A DNA stretch of 64,000 bases from Streptomyces sp. ASQP_92 (GCF_025399895.1 NZ_JAODUA010000016.1:62001-126000), one strand, 5' to 3'; shown: positions 24,563 to 33,446, numbered from the stretch's first letter. Numbers and translations: made by a program. Notes: generated by a model not told the origin, from the letters alone.

Positions 24563-25576
24563 TCACCCCGCGAAGGCCTCGCACACCGCCTCGTACTCGC
24601 GGGTCCACCAGACGGCAAGGGCCGACGCCGCAGGAAACTGCGGGTCGGCCCTTCTGTCGTGGAGCTGGTAGCGCCAGCGCAGGATCCAGAAGTCGTTGAG
24701 CCGCTCCCACCACACCCGGTGCACGGCGGCCGCCAACTCCTCGGCGTCGGCGCCGGCGGCCCGCCGGTAGGCCCGCGCGTAGGCCCGTACCTTCGCCAGT
24801 TCCAGCTCGCCCGAGGGGCGGACGAAGAAGATCGCCGCGGCCCGCACGGCCTCCTCGGCGCGGGGCTGGACGCCGAGCCGGTCCCAGTCGACGATCGCGG
24901 CGGGCTCGGCCGAGCGGCCCTCGCCCCGGTACAGCAGGTTCAGCGGATGGAAGTCGCCGTGCACCCAGGCGCCCGTCACGGGGGTCGCGGGGCGGCGGTG
25001 GGCGTGCCGGCCGAGCAGGACCCGCCGCTCCAGGAGGCGGTGTTCGGCGAGCTCGTCGAAGACGTCCCGGGGCTGGTGTCCGCGGGCCCGGGCGACCAGG
25101 TCGTCGATGAGGGCGAGGGTGTCCGCGGGGTCGGCGCTGCGGTGTTCGGACCGGGGCACGTCGGGGTCCATGACCTGCGCGAGGCAGGTGTGGACGAGCC
25201 CGAGCAGGGCGCCGAGCCGGCGGGACTCCACGGCGCACAGCTGGGCGCCGTCGCGGTGGCTGCCCTGGACCCAGGGGTGCAGGGCGTAGCAGTCGCCGCC
25301 GATCACCGCGACGGTGTCGCCGTCGGCGGCGGGGACGGGCGGGGCGACGGGCACGCCCAGGGCCTGGAGGCGTTCGGTCGCGCGGTGCTGGCGGGCGATG
25401 GCCTCGTGGTCGCCGTCCAGGTGGTGCTTGAGGAAGTAGTCGCCGCGGGTGGTGGCGAGGCGGTAGCCGCGGTTCAGCAGGCCCTGGGCGACCCGTTCGC
25501 AGGAGAGCGGCTCACCGGGGGATTCGTAGCGGCGCAGCAGGTCGCCCACGGGTGGAGTTGCAGATGAGCGCGGCAC
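24563..25576 (-). CDS. Aminoglycoside-phosphotransferase-like small-molecule kinase
   Basis: 337 residues of the APH/choline-kinase fold. Catalytic Brenner motif WVHGDFHPLNLLY (about 200-212) and metal-binding IVDWDRLGVQPRAEEAVRAA (about 225). N-terminal part: LLNRGYRLATTRGDYFLKHH (ATP lysine region). Substrate unknown; the fold covers homoserine, choline, antibiotics and other hydroxyl compounds. The start is uncertain: GTG at 25576 has no clear ribosome site, and a GTG at 25549 is also possible. Convergent with the kinase gene at 22849. Confidence 0.8.
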   Translation of the reverse strand: MPRSSATPPVGDLLRRYESPGEPLSCERVAQGLLNRGYRLATTRGDYFLKHHLDGDHEAIARQHRATERLQALGVPVAPPVPAADGDTVAVIGGDCYALHPWVQGSHRDGAQLCAVESRRLGALLGLVHTCLAQVMDPDVPRSEHRSADPADTLALIDDLVARARGHQPRDVFDELAEHRLLERRVLLGRHAHRRPATPVTGAWVHGDFHPLNLLYRGEGRSAEPAAIVDWDRLGVQPRAEEAVRAAAIFFVRPSGELELAKVRAYARAYRRAAGADAEELAAAVHRVWWERLNDFWILRWRYQLHDRRADPQFPAASALAVWWTREYEAVCEAFAG

Positions 25577-25591
25577 CCGACAGATGTTAGA

Positions 25592-26008
25592 TCACGCAGC
25601 GTGTTTGAGTCGGCGCTCTGTGGAGTAGTCCAGCGAATGAACGGTCGCGAACTGAGGTTCGATTCGCATGTAGACGGGGTCGAAGGGTTCTCCATCCACC
25701 TCGCGCGGGTCGGCGCCGAAGAGTCCGCGCTGTTCGGGCGTCGGCTCGAAGGGCTCGGCGGTGCCGGTGAACTGCACCGACCACACCTGGCGCTCGCCCG
25801 TGCTGAGGTTGTCCGCGCCGTACGCGACCACACTGCCCAGGCAGGCGTGGTGGTAGCCGAGGCCCGCGTGCAGGCGGAGCAGGACGCTGTGGTCCACCAC
25901 GACGTGGCGGGCGGGGGCGACGAACGGCAGGGCGCGCATACTGGTCGCGACCCGGCCGTAGGGAACACGGCCGAGCAGCTCGATGGCGCGGGCTTCCTCG
26001 AAGGACAT
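25592..26008 (-). CDS. Pyridoxamine 5'-phosphate oxidase-like flavin split-barrel protein
   Basis: 138 residues. SFEEARAIELLGRVPYGRVATS and PFVAPARHVVVDHSVLLRLH resemble the small split-barrel FMN/F420-binding proteins of actinobacteria, as do YGADNLSTGERQVWSVQFTGTA and VYMRIEPQFATVHSLDYS. Likely a flavin- or F420-dependent oxidoreductase; substrate unknown. The ATG at 26008 is preceded by a G-run. The stop lies 15 bp upstream of the APH-like gene, so the two may be co-transcribed. Confidence 0.78.
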   Translation of the reverse strand: MSFEEARAIELLGRVPYGRVATSMRALPFVAPARHVVVDHSVLLRLHAGLGYHHACLGSVVAYGADNLSTGERQVWSVQFTGTAEPFEPTPEQRGLFGADPREVDGEPFDPVYMRIEPQFATVHSLDYSTERRLKHAA

Positions 26009-26109
26009 GCCCCCCACTCTCGTCCTTCGAGGACGCCCCCCGAAAGAGCCCGGCGCCCCGACGGGACGGGCCGTAAGTCCCGAAAGGGCAGCTCAGCGGG
26101 GCAAGGCCC

Positions 26110-26790
26110 TCAGTGGCTCTTCTCGGCCTGGATGCGGGCCACATACGCGGCGGCCTGGGAGCGGCGCTCCATGCCGAGCTTGGAGAGCAGGGAGGAGACG
26201 TAGTTCTTGATGGTCTTCTCGGCGAGGTGCAGCCGCTCGCCGATCACGCGGTTGGTGAGGCCCTCGCCGATCAGGTCGAGGATCTTGCGTTCCTGGTCGG
26301 TGAGGTTGGCCAGGCGGTCGTCGCCCTTGCTCTTGCCGCCGTCGCGCAGCCGCTCCAGGACCCGGGCGGTGGCCACCGGGTCGAGCAGCGACTTGCCCGC
26401 GGCGACGTCCCGCACGGCGGTCAGAAGCTCGCTTCCGCGGATCGCCTTGAGGACATAGCCGGAGGCCCCGGCCATGATCGCGTCGAAAAGCGCCTCGTCG
26501 TCGGCGAACGAGGTGAGCATCAGGCACTTGATGTCCTCGTTCTGCGAACGGATCTCCCGGCAGACCTCGACTCCGCTGCCGTCCGGAAGCCGCACGTCGA
26601 GCACCGCGACGTCGGGGCGGGTGGCCGGGATCCTGACCAGCGCGTCCGCGGCGGTGCCGGCCTCGCCGACCACTTCGATGTCGTCCTCGACGGAGAGCAT
26701 TTCGTGGACGCCGCGACGGACCACCTCGTGGTCGTCGAGCAGGAATACGGTGATTTTGCCTGTTTCGCGCACGGAATCAGTCTCACACAT
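26110..26790 (-). CDS. NarL/FixJ-type response regulator
   Basis: 226 residues. Receiver domain about 13-130 with acidic pair Asp19/Asp20, phospho-acceptor Asp65 (VAVLDVRLPDGSG) and the conserved Lys in GYVLKAIRG. LuxR-type HTH at the C-terminus (LTDQERKILDLIGEGLTNRV, then LHLAEKTIKNYVSSLLSKLG). DevR/DosR-like. No histidine kinase gene is adjacent, so it is an orphan here; it appears to match the orphan regulator known as SCO3818 in S. coelicolor by sequence type and context (from memory, not aligned). ATG at 26790. Confidence 0.9.
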   Translation of the reverse strand: MCETDSVRETGKITVFLLDDHEVVRRGVHEMLSVEDDIEVVGEAGTAADALVRIPATRPDVAVLDVRLPDGSGVEVCREIRSQNEDIKCLMLTSFADDEALFDAIMAGASGYVLKAIRGSELLTAVRDVAAGKSLLDPVATARVLERLRDGGKSKGDDRLANLTDQERKILDLIGEGLTNRVIGERLHLAEKTIKNYVSSLLSKLGMERRSQAAAYVARIQAEKSH

Positions 26791-27158
26791 TCATCCGAAG
26801 GCCGCCGGAAGGTGCCATAAGAGACCCCTTCCCGAACGTCCGCGACCGGGATAACGTGCCGTTGTTCCGGCGGCCTGCAAGGCTGTGACCAGCGACTGTT
26901 CCCTACTTTCTCGATTTACTTGGAAATCCAAGCAAAATCGCAGGTCAAGTGGGGTTTCGCAGTAATGCGCAGCACTGGGTAACGTGCCTTTGGCAGGGCG
27001 CTCGCCGGGGCACCTGTCACGCCTGATCCCCGGCCGAGCGCGCACACCCCCGTGCACTTGAGACGGACAGGCGAGCCTCTCCCCAGCTCTGGACGAGCCG
27101 GGGGGACCCCCAGGCTCACCGGCGAACCCGGGAGCCGGACAGACGGAGGAGCACGCAC
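26791..27158. promoter_or_regulatory. Divergent promoter region with 22-bp palindrome
   Basis: 368-bp spacer between the response regulator (-) and the second dehydrogenase operon (+). It contains an AT-rich 22-bp palindrome at 26915-26936 with core CTTGGA-AA-TCCAAG flanked by TTT and AAA. This is a strong candidate operator for a dimeric regulator. The rest, including a long G/C-rich leader, has no recognised gene. Confidence 0.6.
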
Positions 27159-28343
27159 GTGACCGTGGAGAGCACTGCCGCGCGTAAACCGCGACGCAGC
27201 AGCAAGCGCACCGCCGGCGCCGGCGCCAGGAAGACGGCCGCCGAGCCCGAGCTCGTACAGCTGCTGACGCCCGAGGGCGAGCGGGTCGAGCACCCTGACT
27301 ACGACGTCGACCTGAGCGCCGAAGAACTGCGCGGGCTCTACCGCGACATGGTGCTGACCCGGCGCTTCGACGCCGAGGCGACCGCGTTGCAGCGCCAGGG
27401 CGAGCTGGGCCTGTGGGCCTCGCTGCTGGGCCAGGAGGCCGCGCAGATCGGCTCCGGGCGTGCGCTGCGGGACGACGACTACGTCTTCCCCACCTACCGC
27501 GAGCACGGCGTCGCCTGGTGTCGCGGCGTCGACCCGACGAACCTGCTCGGCATGTTCCGTGGCGTCAACCACGGTGGCTGGGACCCCACGACCAACAATT
27601 TCCACCTGTACACGATCGTCATCGGCTCGCAGACGCTGCACGCGACCGGGTACGCCATGGGCGTCGCCAAGGACGGTGCCGACAGCGCCGTGGTCGCCTA
27701 CTTCGGTGACGGCGCCTCCAGCCAGGGCGACGTCGCGGAGGCCTTCACCTTCTCCGCCGTCTACAACGCCCCCGTCGTGTTCTTCTGCCAGAACAACCAG
27801 TGGGCGATCTCCGAGCCCACCGAGAAGCAGATGCGCGTCCCGCTCTACCAGCGCGCCCAGGGCTTCGGCTTCCCCGGCGTGCGGGTCGACGGCAACGACG
27901 TGCTGGCCTGCCTGGCCGTGACCCGGTCCGCCCTGGAGCGGGCCCGCCGGGGCGAAGGACCCACCCTGGTCGAGGCGTTCACCTACCGGATGGGCGCCCA
28001 CACCACCTCCGACGACCCGACGAAGTACCGGGCCGACGAGGAGCGCGAGGCGTGGGAGGCCAAGGACCCGATCCTGCGCCTGCGCGCCTACCTGGAGAAG
28101 GCCGGCCACGCGGACGCGGCGTTCTTCGAGGAGCTGGAGACCGAGTCGGAGACGCTCGGCAAGCGGGTGCGCGAGGCGGTCCGTGCCATGCCGGACCCCG
28201 AGCCGATGGCCATGTTCGAGAACATCTACGCCGACGGCCACGCGCTGGTCGACGAGGAGCGCGCCCAGTTCGCCGCCTACCAGGCGTCGTTCGCGGCCGA
28301 GTCCGAGGGCGGCTCCGCCGCGGGGGAGGGCAACCAGCGATGA
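27159..28343 (+). CDS. Branched-chain-type 2-oxoacid dehydrogenase E1 alpha
   Basis: 394 residues. An N-terminal basic, Ala-rich extension (about 35 residues) precedes the E1alpha domain. ThDP/Mg motif GDGASSQGDVAEAFTFSAVY... ending QNN (about 184-214); other motifs LGQEAAQIGSGRAL, VFPTYREHG, TYRMGAHTTSDDPTKYR. The GTG start follows GGAGGA. First gene of a second E1alpha-E1beta-E2 operon about 15 kb from the first. Streptomycetes usually carry two such bkd operons here; they supply branched starter acyl-CoAs for fatty acids. Confidence 0.9.
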   Translation: MTVESTAARKPRRSSKRTAGAGARKTAAEPELVQLLTPEGERVEHPDYDVDLSAEELRGLYRDMVLTRRFDAEATALQRQGELGLWASLLGQEAAQIGSGRALRDDDYVFPTYREHGVAWCRGVDPTNLLGMFRGVNHGGWDPTTNNFHLYTIVIGSQTLHATGYAMGVAKDGADSAVVAYFGDGASSQGDVAEAFTFSAVYNAPVVFFCQNNQWAISEPTEKQMRVPLYQRAQGFGFPGVRVDGNDVLACLAVTRSALERARRGEGPTLVEAFTYRMGAHTTSDDPTKYRADEEREAWEAKDPILRLRAYLEKAGHADAAFFEELETESETLGKRVREAVRAMPDPEPMAMFENIYADGHALVDEERAQFAAYQASFAAESEGGSAAGEGNQR

Positions 28344-29320
28344 CCGTACAGAAGTTGCCGATCGCCAAGGCGATCAACGAGTCGCTGCGCAAGGCGATGG
28401 AGACCGACCCCAAGGTCCTGATCATGGGCGAGGACGTCGGCAAGCTCGGCGGCGTCTTCCGGGTCACCGACGGCCTGTTCAAGGACTTCGGCGAGGACCG
28501 TGTCATCGACACCCCGCTCGCCGAGTCCGGCATCGTCGGCACCGCGATCGGCCTGGCCCTGCGCGGCTACCGGCCCGTCGTGGAGATCCAGTTCGACGGG
28601 TTCGTCTTCCCCGCCTACGACCAGATCGTCACCCAGCTCGCGAAGATGCACGCCCGCGCGCTCGGCAAGATCAAGCTGCCGGTCGTCGTGCGCATCCCCT
28701 ACGGCGGCGGCATCGGCGCGGTCGAGCACCACAGCGAGTCCCCCGAGGCGCTGTTCGCGCACGTGGCGGGCCTGAAGGTGGTCAGCCCGTCCAACGCGTC
28801 CGACGCGTACTGGATGATGCAGCAGGCCATCCAGTGCGACGACCCGGTGATCTTCTTCGAGCCCAAGCGGCGCTACTGGGACAAGGGCGACGTCGACACC
28901 GACGCCATCCCGGAGCCGCTGCACAAGGCCCGCACGGTACGCGACGGTTCGGACCTCACGCTGGTGGCGTACGGCCCGATGGTGAAGGTCTGCCTCGAAG
29001 CCGCGGCCGCCGCGCAGGAAGAGGGCAAGTCGATCGAGGTCCTGGACCTGCGCTCGATGTCGCCCATCGACTTCGACGCCGTCCAGGCCTCCGTCGAGCG
29101 CACCGGCCGGCTGGTCGTCGCCCACGAGGCGCCGGTCTTCTACGGCGCCGGAGCGGAGATCGCCGCGCGGATCACCGAGCGCTGCTTCTACCACCTGGAG
29201 GCCCCGGTGCTCAGGGTCGGCGGCTATCACGCCCCGTACCCGCCGGCGCGCCTGGAGGAGGAGTACCTGCCGGGTCTCGACCGGGTGCTCGACGCCGTCG
29301 ACCGCTCGCTGGCGTACTGA
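28340..29320 (+). CDS. Branched-chain-type 2-oxoacid dehydrogenase E1 beta
   Basis: 326 residues. MTVQKLPIAKAINESLRKAM, IMGEDVGKLGGVFRVTDGLF, DTPLAESGIVGTAIGLALRG, RIPYGGGIGAVEHHSESPEA and VLDLRSMSPIDFDAV are typical. The ATG overlaps the E1alpha stop (ATGA). Clearly paralogous to the gene at 12436. Confidence 0.92.
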   Translation: MTVQKLPIAKAINESLRKAMETDPKVLIMGEDVGKLGGVFRVTDGLFKDFGEDRVIDTPLAESGIVGTAIGLALRGYRPVVEIQFDGFVFPAYDQIVTQLAKMHARALGKIKLPVVVRIPYGGGIGAVEHHSESPEALFAHVAGLKVVSPSNASDAYWMMQQAIQCDDPVIFFEPKRRYWDKGDVDTDAIPEPLHKARTVRDGSDLTLVAYGPMVKVCLEAAAAAQEEGKSIEVLDLRSMSPIDFDAVQASVERTGRLVVAHEAPVFYGAGAEIAARITERCFYHLEAPVLRVGGYHAPYPPARLEEEYLPGLDRVLDAVDRSLAY

Positions 29321-29330
29321 GGGAATGGTC

Positions 29331-30722
29331 GTGACGACAATGACTGAGAACGCAGCCCGCTACCGCGAGTTCAAGATGCCGGACGTCGGCGAAGGACTCA
29401 CCGAGGCGGAGATCCTCAAGTGGTACGTCCAGCCCGGTGACACCGTCACCGACGGCCAGGTCGTGTGCGAGGTCGAGACCGCCAAGGCGGCCGTCGAACT
29501 CCCCATCCCCTACGACGGAGTGGTGCGCTCGCTCCACTTCGAAGAGGGCGTGACGGTGGACGTGGGCACGTCCATCATCACCGTGGACGTGGCCCCGGGC
29601 ACCGAGGACGCCCCGGCCGCCGAGCCCGCCGCCGCACCGGCCGAGCCCGCCGCGGAGGAGGAGCCCAAGGGCCGCCAGCCCGTCCTCGTCGGCTACGGCG
29701 TCTCCGAGGCCTCGACCAAGCGCCGCCCCCGCAAGGGCGCCGCCGTTCCCGAGCAGGCCCCGGCCGAGGCGCTGCGCGCCGTGCAGACCGAGCTGAACGG
29801 CACGGTCCCCGCGCCGGCCCGCCCGCTCGCCAAGCCCCCGGTGCGCAAGCTCGCCAAGGACCTCGGCATCGACCTCGCCACCGTGGTGCCGACCGGCCCC
29901 GACGGCATCGTCACCCGCGAGGACGTGCACGCGGCGGTCGCTCCGGCGGCTCCCGTCCAGGGCGACGCCCCTGTTTCACGTGAAACAACTCCCGCTCCGG
30001 CGGCTCCCGTTCAGGGCGACGCCCGCGAGACGCGCATTCCCATCAAGGGCGTACGCAAGGCGACCGCGCAGGCCATGGTCGGCTCGGCGTTCACGGCGCC
30101 GCACGTCACGGAGTTCGTGACGGTCGACGTGACGCGGACGATGAAGCTCGTCGAGGAGCTCAAGGGCGACAAGGACATGGCGGGCCTGCGGGTCAACCCG
30201 CTGCTCCTGATCGCCAAGGCGCTCCTCGTGGCGATCAAGCGCAACCCGGACGTCAACGCCTCCTGGGACGAGGCGAACCAGGAGATCGTCCTCAAGCACT
30301 ATGTGAACCTGGGGATCGCGGCGGCCACCCCGCGCGGTCTGATCGTCCCCAACATCAAGGACGCCCACGACAAGACGCTGCCTCAACTCGCGCAGTCCCT
30401 GAGCGAGTTGGTGGCGACGGCCCGCGAGGGCAAGACATCGCCCGCCGCGATGTCGGGCGGCACGGTGACCATCACCAACGTCGGTGTGTTCGGCGTGGAC
30501 ACCGGCACCCCGATCCTGAACCCGGGCGAGGCCGCGATCCTGGCGGTCGGGGCGATCAAGCTCCAGCCCTGGGTGCACAAGGGCAAGGTCAAGCCGCGCC
30601 AGGTCACCACGCTCGCGCTCTCCTTCGACCACCGCCTGGTCGACGGCGAGCTCGGCTCGAAGGTCCTCGCCGATGTGGCGGCGGTCCTGGAGCAGCCGAA
30701 GCGGCTCATCACCTGGGCCTGA
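29331..30722 (+). CDS. Branched-chain-type dihydrolipoyl acyltransferase E2 carrying an internal parS
   Basis: 463 residues from the GTG at 29331, chosen because GAGGGA is 6 nt upstream; ATGs at 29325 and 29340 are in frame. Lipoyl domain with Lys52 in ETAKAAVE; E1/E3-binding domain at about 168-203 (PVRKLAKDLGIDLATVVPTG); catalytic domain ending in SFDHRLVDG. The linker between the binding and catalytic domains (about 205-232) contains parS site E, which codes for VSRET inside a duplicated APAAPVQGDA segment. Last gene of the operon, followed by a strong hairpin. Confidence 0.92.
   Translation: MTTMTENAARYREFKMPDVGEGLTEAEILKWYVQPGDTVTDGQVVCEVETAKAAVELPIPYDGVVRSLHFEEGVTVDVGTSIITVDVAPGTEDAPAAEPAAAPAEPAAEEEPKGRQPVLVGYGVSEASTKRRPRKGAAVPEQAPAEALRAVQTELNGTVPAPARPLAKPPVRKLAKDLGIDLATVVPTGPDGIVTREDVHAAVAPAAPVQGDAPVSRETTPAPAAPVQGDARETRIPIKGVRKATAQAMVGSAFTAPHVTEFVTVDVTRTMKLVEELKGDKDMAGLRVNPLLLIAKALLVAIKRNPDVNASWDEANQEIVLKHYVNLGIAAATPRGLIVPNIKDAHDKTLPQLAQSLSELVATAREGKTSPAAMSGGTVTITNVGVFGVDTGTPILNPGEAAILAVGAIKLQPWVHKGKVKPRQVTTLALSFDHRLVDGELGSKVLADVAAVLEQPKRLITWA
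29973..29986. other. parS site E inside the E2 gene
   Basis: Perfect GTTTCACGTGAAAC within coding sequence, at residues about 215-219. Flanked by two copies of a roughly 30-bp segment (GGCGGCTCCCGTYCAGGGCG at about 29946 and 30000). Confidence 0.95.
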
Positions 30723-30767
30723 CCGCCCCCGGTCCCCGGTGCGCACCCCGCACCCGACCGCTCCCCC

Positions 30768-30800
30768 GGCCCCCGGCGCGCACCCCGCGCGCCGGGGGCC
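30768..30800 (+). terminator. Hairpin after the second dehydrogenase operon
   Basis: Perfect 13-bp stem GGCCCCCGGCGCG / CGCGCCGGGGGCC with a 7-nt loop, 46 bp past the E2 stop. The same G/C-rich words recur upstream (GGTCCCCGGTGCGCACCCCG), giving a ragged direct repeat. Confidence 0.85.
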
Positions 30801-30886
30801 GGTGCGCGTCCGGGCCGGCCCCGGTGGACAGGGGCGGGGGCCGGCCGGAGAGTGAAGGGGGGGCCGGGGCCCGAGGGGAGCCGTTC

Positions 30887-31354
30887 ATGAGGACACGCGT
30901 CCGCGTCGCACTCGGCGCCACGATCGCCGCGGCCATCTGTACCGCGGCCCTGCTGGACCCGGCCGCCGGAAACCGGCACGGCGCCTCCGCGCCGCCCGTG
31001 AGGACGTTCTCTTTCACGGAGGTCGTCGGCGACGCCAAGGCCTGCACCGCCTCCCGGGAGGTGTCCATCGGGGCCGGGGTCTCCGCGCTGCTGACCCTGA
31101 GCCCCGCCGGGCCCCGGGTCACCTTCAAGGACGGGCCGGGCCGCCCCCTCCCGGGCCTCGGCACCCTCGACCGTGCCCACCCCAAGGCGCCCGCGTCGGC
31201 CGGTGTCCGGGCCGAGATCCTCACGCCGTACGGCACCGCGCCACGGCTCAGGACCAAGGTCGAGGGCGGCGCCGCGGCCCCGTACCAGTTCCAGGACTTC
31301 CCCCGGCTCCCCCGGGGCTGCGCCCTGAAGAGCGTCAGAACGCCCGCCGCCTAG
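30887..31354 (+). CDS. Small secreted protein, unknown
   Basis: 155 residues; no family recognised. Signal-peptide-like N-terminus MRTRVRVALGATIAAAICTAALLDPAAG. The mature part has two Cys (AKACTASRE..., LPRGCALKS) that could form a disulfide, and beta-rich segments such as GVSALLTLSPAGPRVTFKDG. The ATG at 30887 has GAGGGGAG upstream. Probably an exported wall or extracellular protein. Confidence 0.65.
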   Translation: MRTRVRVALGATIAAAICTAALLDPAAGNRHGASAPPVRTFSFTEVVGDAKACTASREVSIGAGVSALLTLSPAGPRVTFKDGPGRPLPGLGTLDRAHPKAPASAGVRAEILTPYGTAPRLRTKVEGGAAAPYQFQDFPRLPRGCALKSVRTPAA

Positions 31355-31417
31355 GACCCCGTCCCGCGATCCGGACGGCGCTTTCTGATGCACCTCTGTT
31401 GTATCTATCCTGTGCGC

Positions 31418-32080
31418 ATGCCTTCCGCTCCGGCCCCCGCCACCAAGCAGCCGCCTGCCGCCGACCGGGTCTACATGCACGTCAAGCAGGCGGTGCTCGA
31501 CCGCCGGTACGCGGGCGGCACGCTGCTCACCGAGGGCGAGCTGGCCGAGGCGGTCGGAGTGTCACGGACGCCGGTACGCGAGGCGCTGCTCAAGCTCGAA
31601 GTCGAGGGGCTGCTCAAGCTCTACCCGAAGAAGGGCGCGCTCGTGCTCGCCGTCTCCGCCCAGGAGACCGCCGACGTGGTCGAAACCCGGCTGCTGGTCG
31701 AGGAGTTCGCGGCCCGCCGGTCCGTCCCCGCGCCGGACCGTCTCGTCCGCCGCCTCCAGGAACTCCTCGCCGAGCAGAAGGCGCACGCGGCCGCCGGAGA
31801 CCTGGCCGCCGTCGCCGTCAGCGACCGCTGCTTCCACGCCGAGATCGTGAGCAACGCCGGAAACGAGATCCTGTCCCGGCTCTACGACCAGATGCGGGAC
31901 CGCCAACTGCGCATGGGCGTCGCCGTGATGCATGCCCAGCCCGACCGCGTCGCCAAGAACATCGCCGAGCACGAGGAGATGCTGGAGGCGATCAGGGCCG
32001 GCGACGGCGAGCGGGCCGCGCACTGTGTGCGCCAGCACCTCAGCTGGGTCAAGGTCCTGGTCAGGGGGGACGACCGATGA
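31418..32080 (+). CDS. GntR-family regulator (FadR/VanR type)
   Basis: 220 residues. N-terminal winged HTH (VYMHVKQAVLDRRYAGGTLL, then ELAEAVGVSRTPVREALLKL) and C-terminal helical FCD ligand domain (LLVEEFAARRSV, CFHAEIVSNAGNEILSRLYD, EHEEMLEAIRAGDGERAAHC) with the usual Asp/His metal-type residues. The ATG at 31418 is taken; an in-frame ATG 30 bp upstream is less likely. It lies 37 bp before the MFS transporter and probably regulates it. Confidence 0.87.
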   Translation: MPSAPAPATKQPPAADRVYMHVKQAVLDRRYAGGTLLTEGELAEAVGVSRTPVREALLKLEVEGLLKLYPKKGALVLAVSAQETADVVETRLLVEEFAARRSVPAPDRLVRRLQELLAEQKAHAAAGDLAAVAVSDRCFHAEIVSNAGNEILSRLYDQMRDRQLRMGVAVMHAQPDRVAKNIAEHEEMLEAIRAGDGERAAHCVRQHLSWVKVLVRGDDR

Positions 32081-32117
32081 GCCACCAGGGACGAGCGCCG
32101 AGGCGGGGGGAGGACCG

Positions 32118-33416
32118 ATGAGCTCAGCGGGAGCGCCCGCGCCGCGGCCGCTGGGCGGGCGCCGCGCCGCGTTCGTGTGGGGCATAGGCGTCGGCGTCTA
32201 CTTCGTCGCCGTCATCTTCCGCACCTCGCTCGGCGTCGCGGGCCTGGACGCCGCCGAACGCTTCCACGTCAACGCCTCGGCGCTGTCCACCTTCTCCATC
32301 CTCCAGCTCCTGGTGTACGCGGGCATGCAGATACCCGTCGGCCTCATGGTCGACCGGCTCGGCACCAAGAGGGTCCTGGTGCTGGGGACCGCCCTGTTCA
32401 CCGTCGGACAGCTCGGGTTCGCCCTGTCCCCCTCGTACGGCACCGCGCTCGCCTCCCGGGCGCTGCTCGGCTGCGGGGACGCGATGACCTTCATCAGCGT
32501 GCTGCGGCTCGGCTCGCGCTGGTTCCCCCCGAAGCACGGCCCGATGATCGGGCAGGTCGCCGCGCTGTTCGGCATGGCCGGCAACCTGGTGTCCACCCTC
32601 GTCATCGCCCGCGCCCTGCACCACTTCGGCTGGACGGCGACCTTCGCGGGCAGCTCGCTCGCCGGAGTCGTCGTGCTGGTCCTGCTGCTGTTGTTCCTGC
32701 GTGACCACCCCGAGGGCCACGAGCCACCGCCGGCCCATCACGCCGGGGCCGCGTTCGTCCGGCGTCAGATCGTCGAGTCCTGGCGCGAGCCCGGCACCCG
32801 GCTCGGAATGTGGGTGCACTTCACGACGCAGTTCCCCGCGATGGTGTTCCTGCTGCTTTGGGGAATGCCGTTCCTCGTCGAGGCGCAGGGCCTCGACCGG
32901 GGCGCGGCCGGGGGGCTGCTGACCCTGGTGGTGCTCTCCAACATGGTCGTGGGCCTGGTGTTCGGCCAGCTCATAGCCCGCCACCACGCGGCCCGGCTGC
33001 CCCTGGCGCTCGGCACCATAGGTGCGACCGCCCTCCTGTGGGCCGCGATCATCGCCTACCCCGGCACCCACGCCCCGATGTGGCTGCTGGTGACGCTCTG
33101 CCTGGTCCTGGGGGCGTGCGGTCCCGCCTCGATGATCGGCTTCGACTTCTCCCGCCCCGCCAACCCACCGGAACGCCAGGGCACCGCCTCCGGGATCACC
33201 AACATGGGCGGCTTCATCGCCTCCATGACGACGCTGCTGGCGGTGGGCGTCCTGCTCGACGCGACCGGCGACAACTACCGGATCGCCTTCTCCTCGGTGT
33301 TCGTCCTGGAGGTGCTGGGCATCGTCCAGATCCTGCGCCTGCGCAGGCGGGCCCAGCGCCGCGAACGGGAGCGGCTGGTGGCGAGCAGAGTGGAAGCGGT
33401 CCACGTGCCGGTGTAG
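32118..33416 (+). CDS. MFS transporter
   Basis: 432 residues, about 12 hydrophobic segments. The MFS signature loop is visible as GLMVDRLGTKRVLVLGTALF; other segments include FLLLWGMPFLVEAQGLDRGA and SGITNMGGFIASMTTLLAVG. Anion/organic-acid type transporters are the closest in feel, but the substrate is unknown. The ATG follows GGGGGGAGGA. Likely co-transcribed with and controlled by the GntR gene. Confidence 0.85.
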   Translation: MSSAGAPAPRPLGGRRAAFVWGIGVGVYFVAVIFRTSLGVAGLDAAERFHVNASALSTFSILQLLVYAGMQIPVGLMVDRLGTKRVLVLGTALFTVGQLGFALSPSYGTALASRALLGCGDAMTFISVLRLGSRWFPPKHGPMIGQVAALFGMAGNLVSTLVIARALHHFGWTATFAGSSLAGVVVLVLLLLFLRDHPEGHEPPPAHHAGAAFVRRQIVESWREPGTRLGMWVHFTTQFPAMVFLLLWGMPFLVEAQGLDRGAAGGLLTLVVLSNMVVGLVFGQLIARHHAARLPLALGTIGATALLWAAIIAYPGTHAPMWLLVTLCLVLGACGPASMIGFDFSRPANPPERQGTASGITNMGGFIASMTTLLAVGVLLDATGDNYRIAFSSVFVLEVLGIVQILRLRRRAQRRERERLVASRVEAVHVPV

Positions 33417-33446
33417 GGCGGGAGCCCGTGTGGTGGGACCACATGG

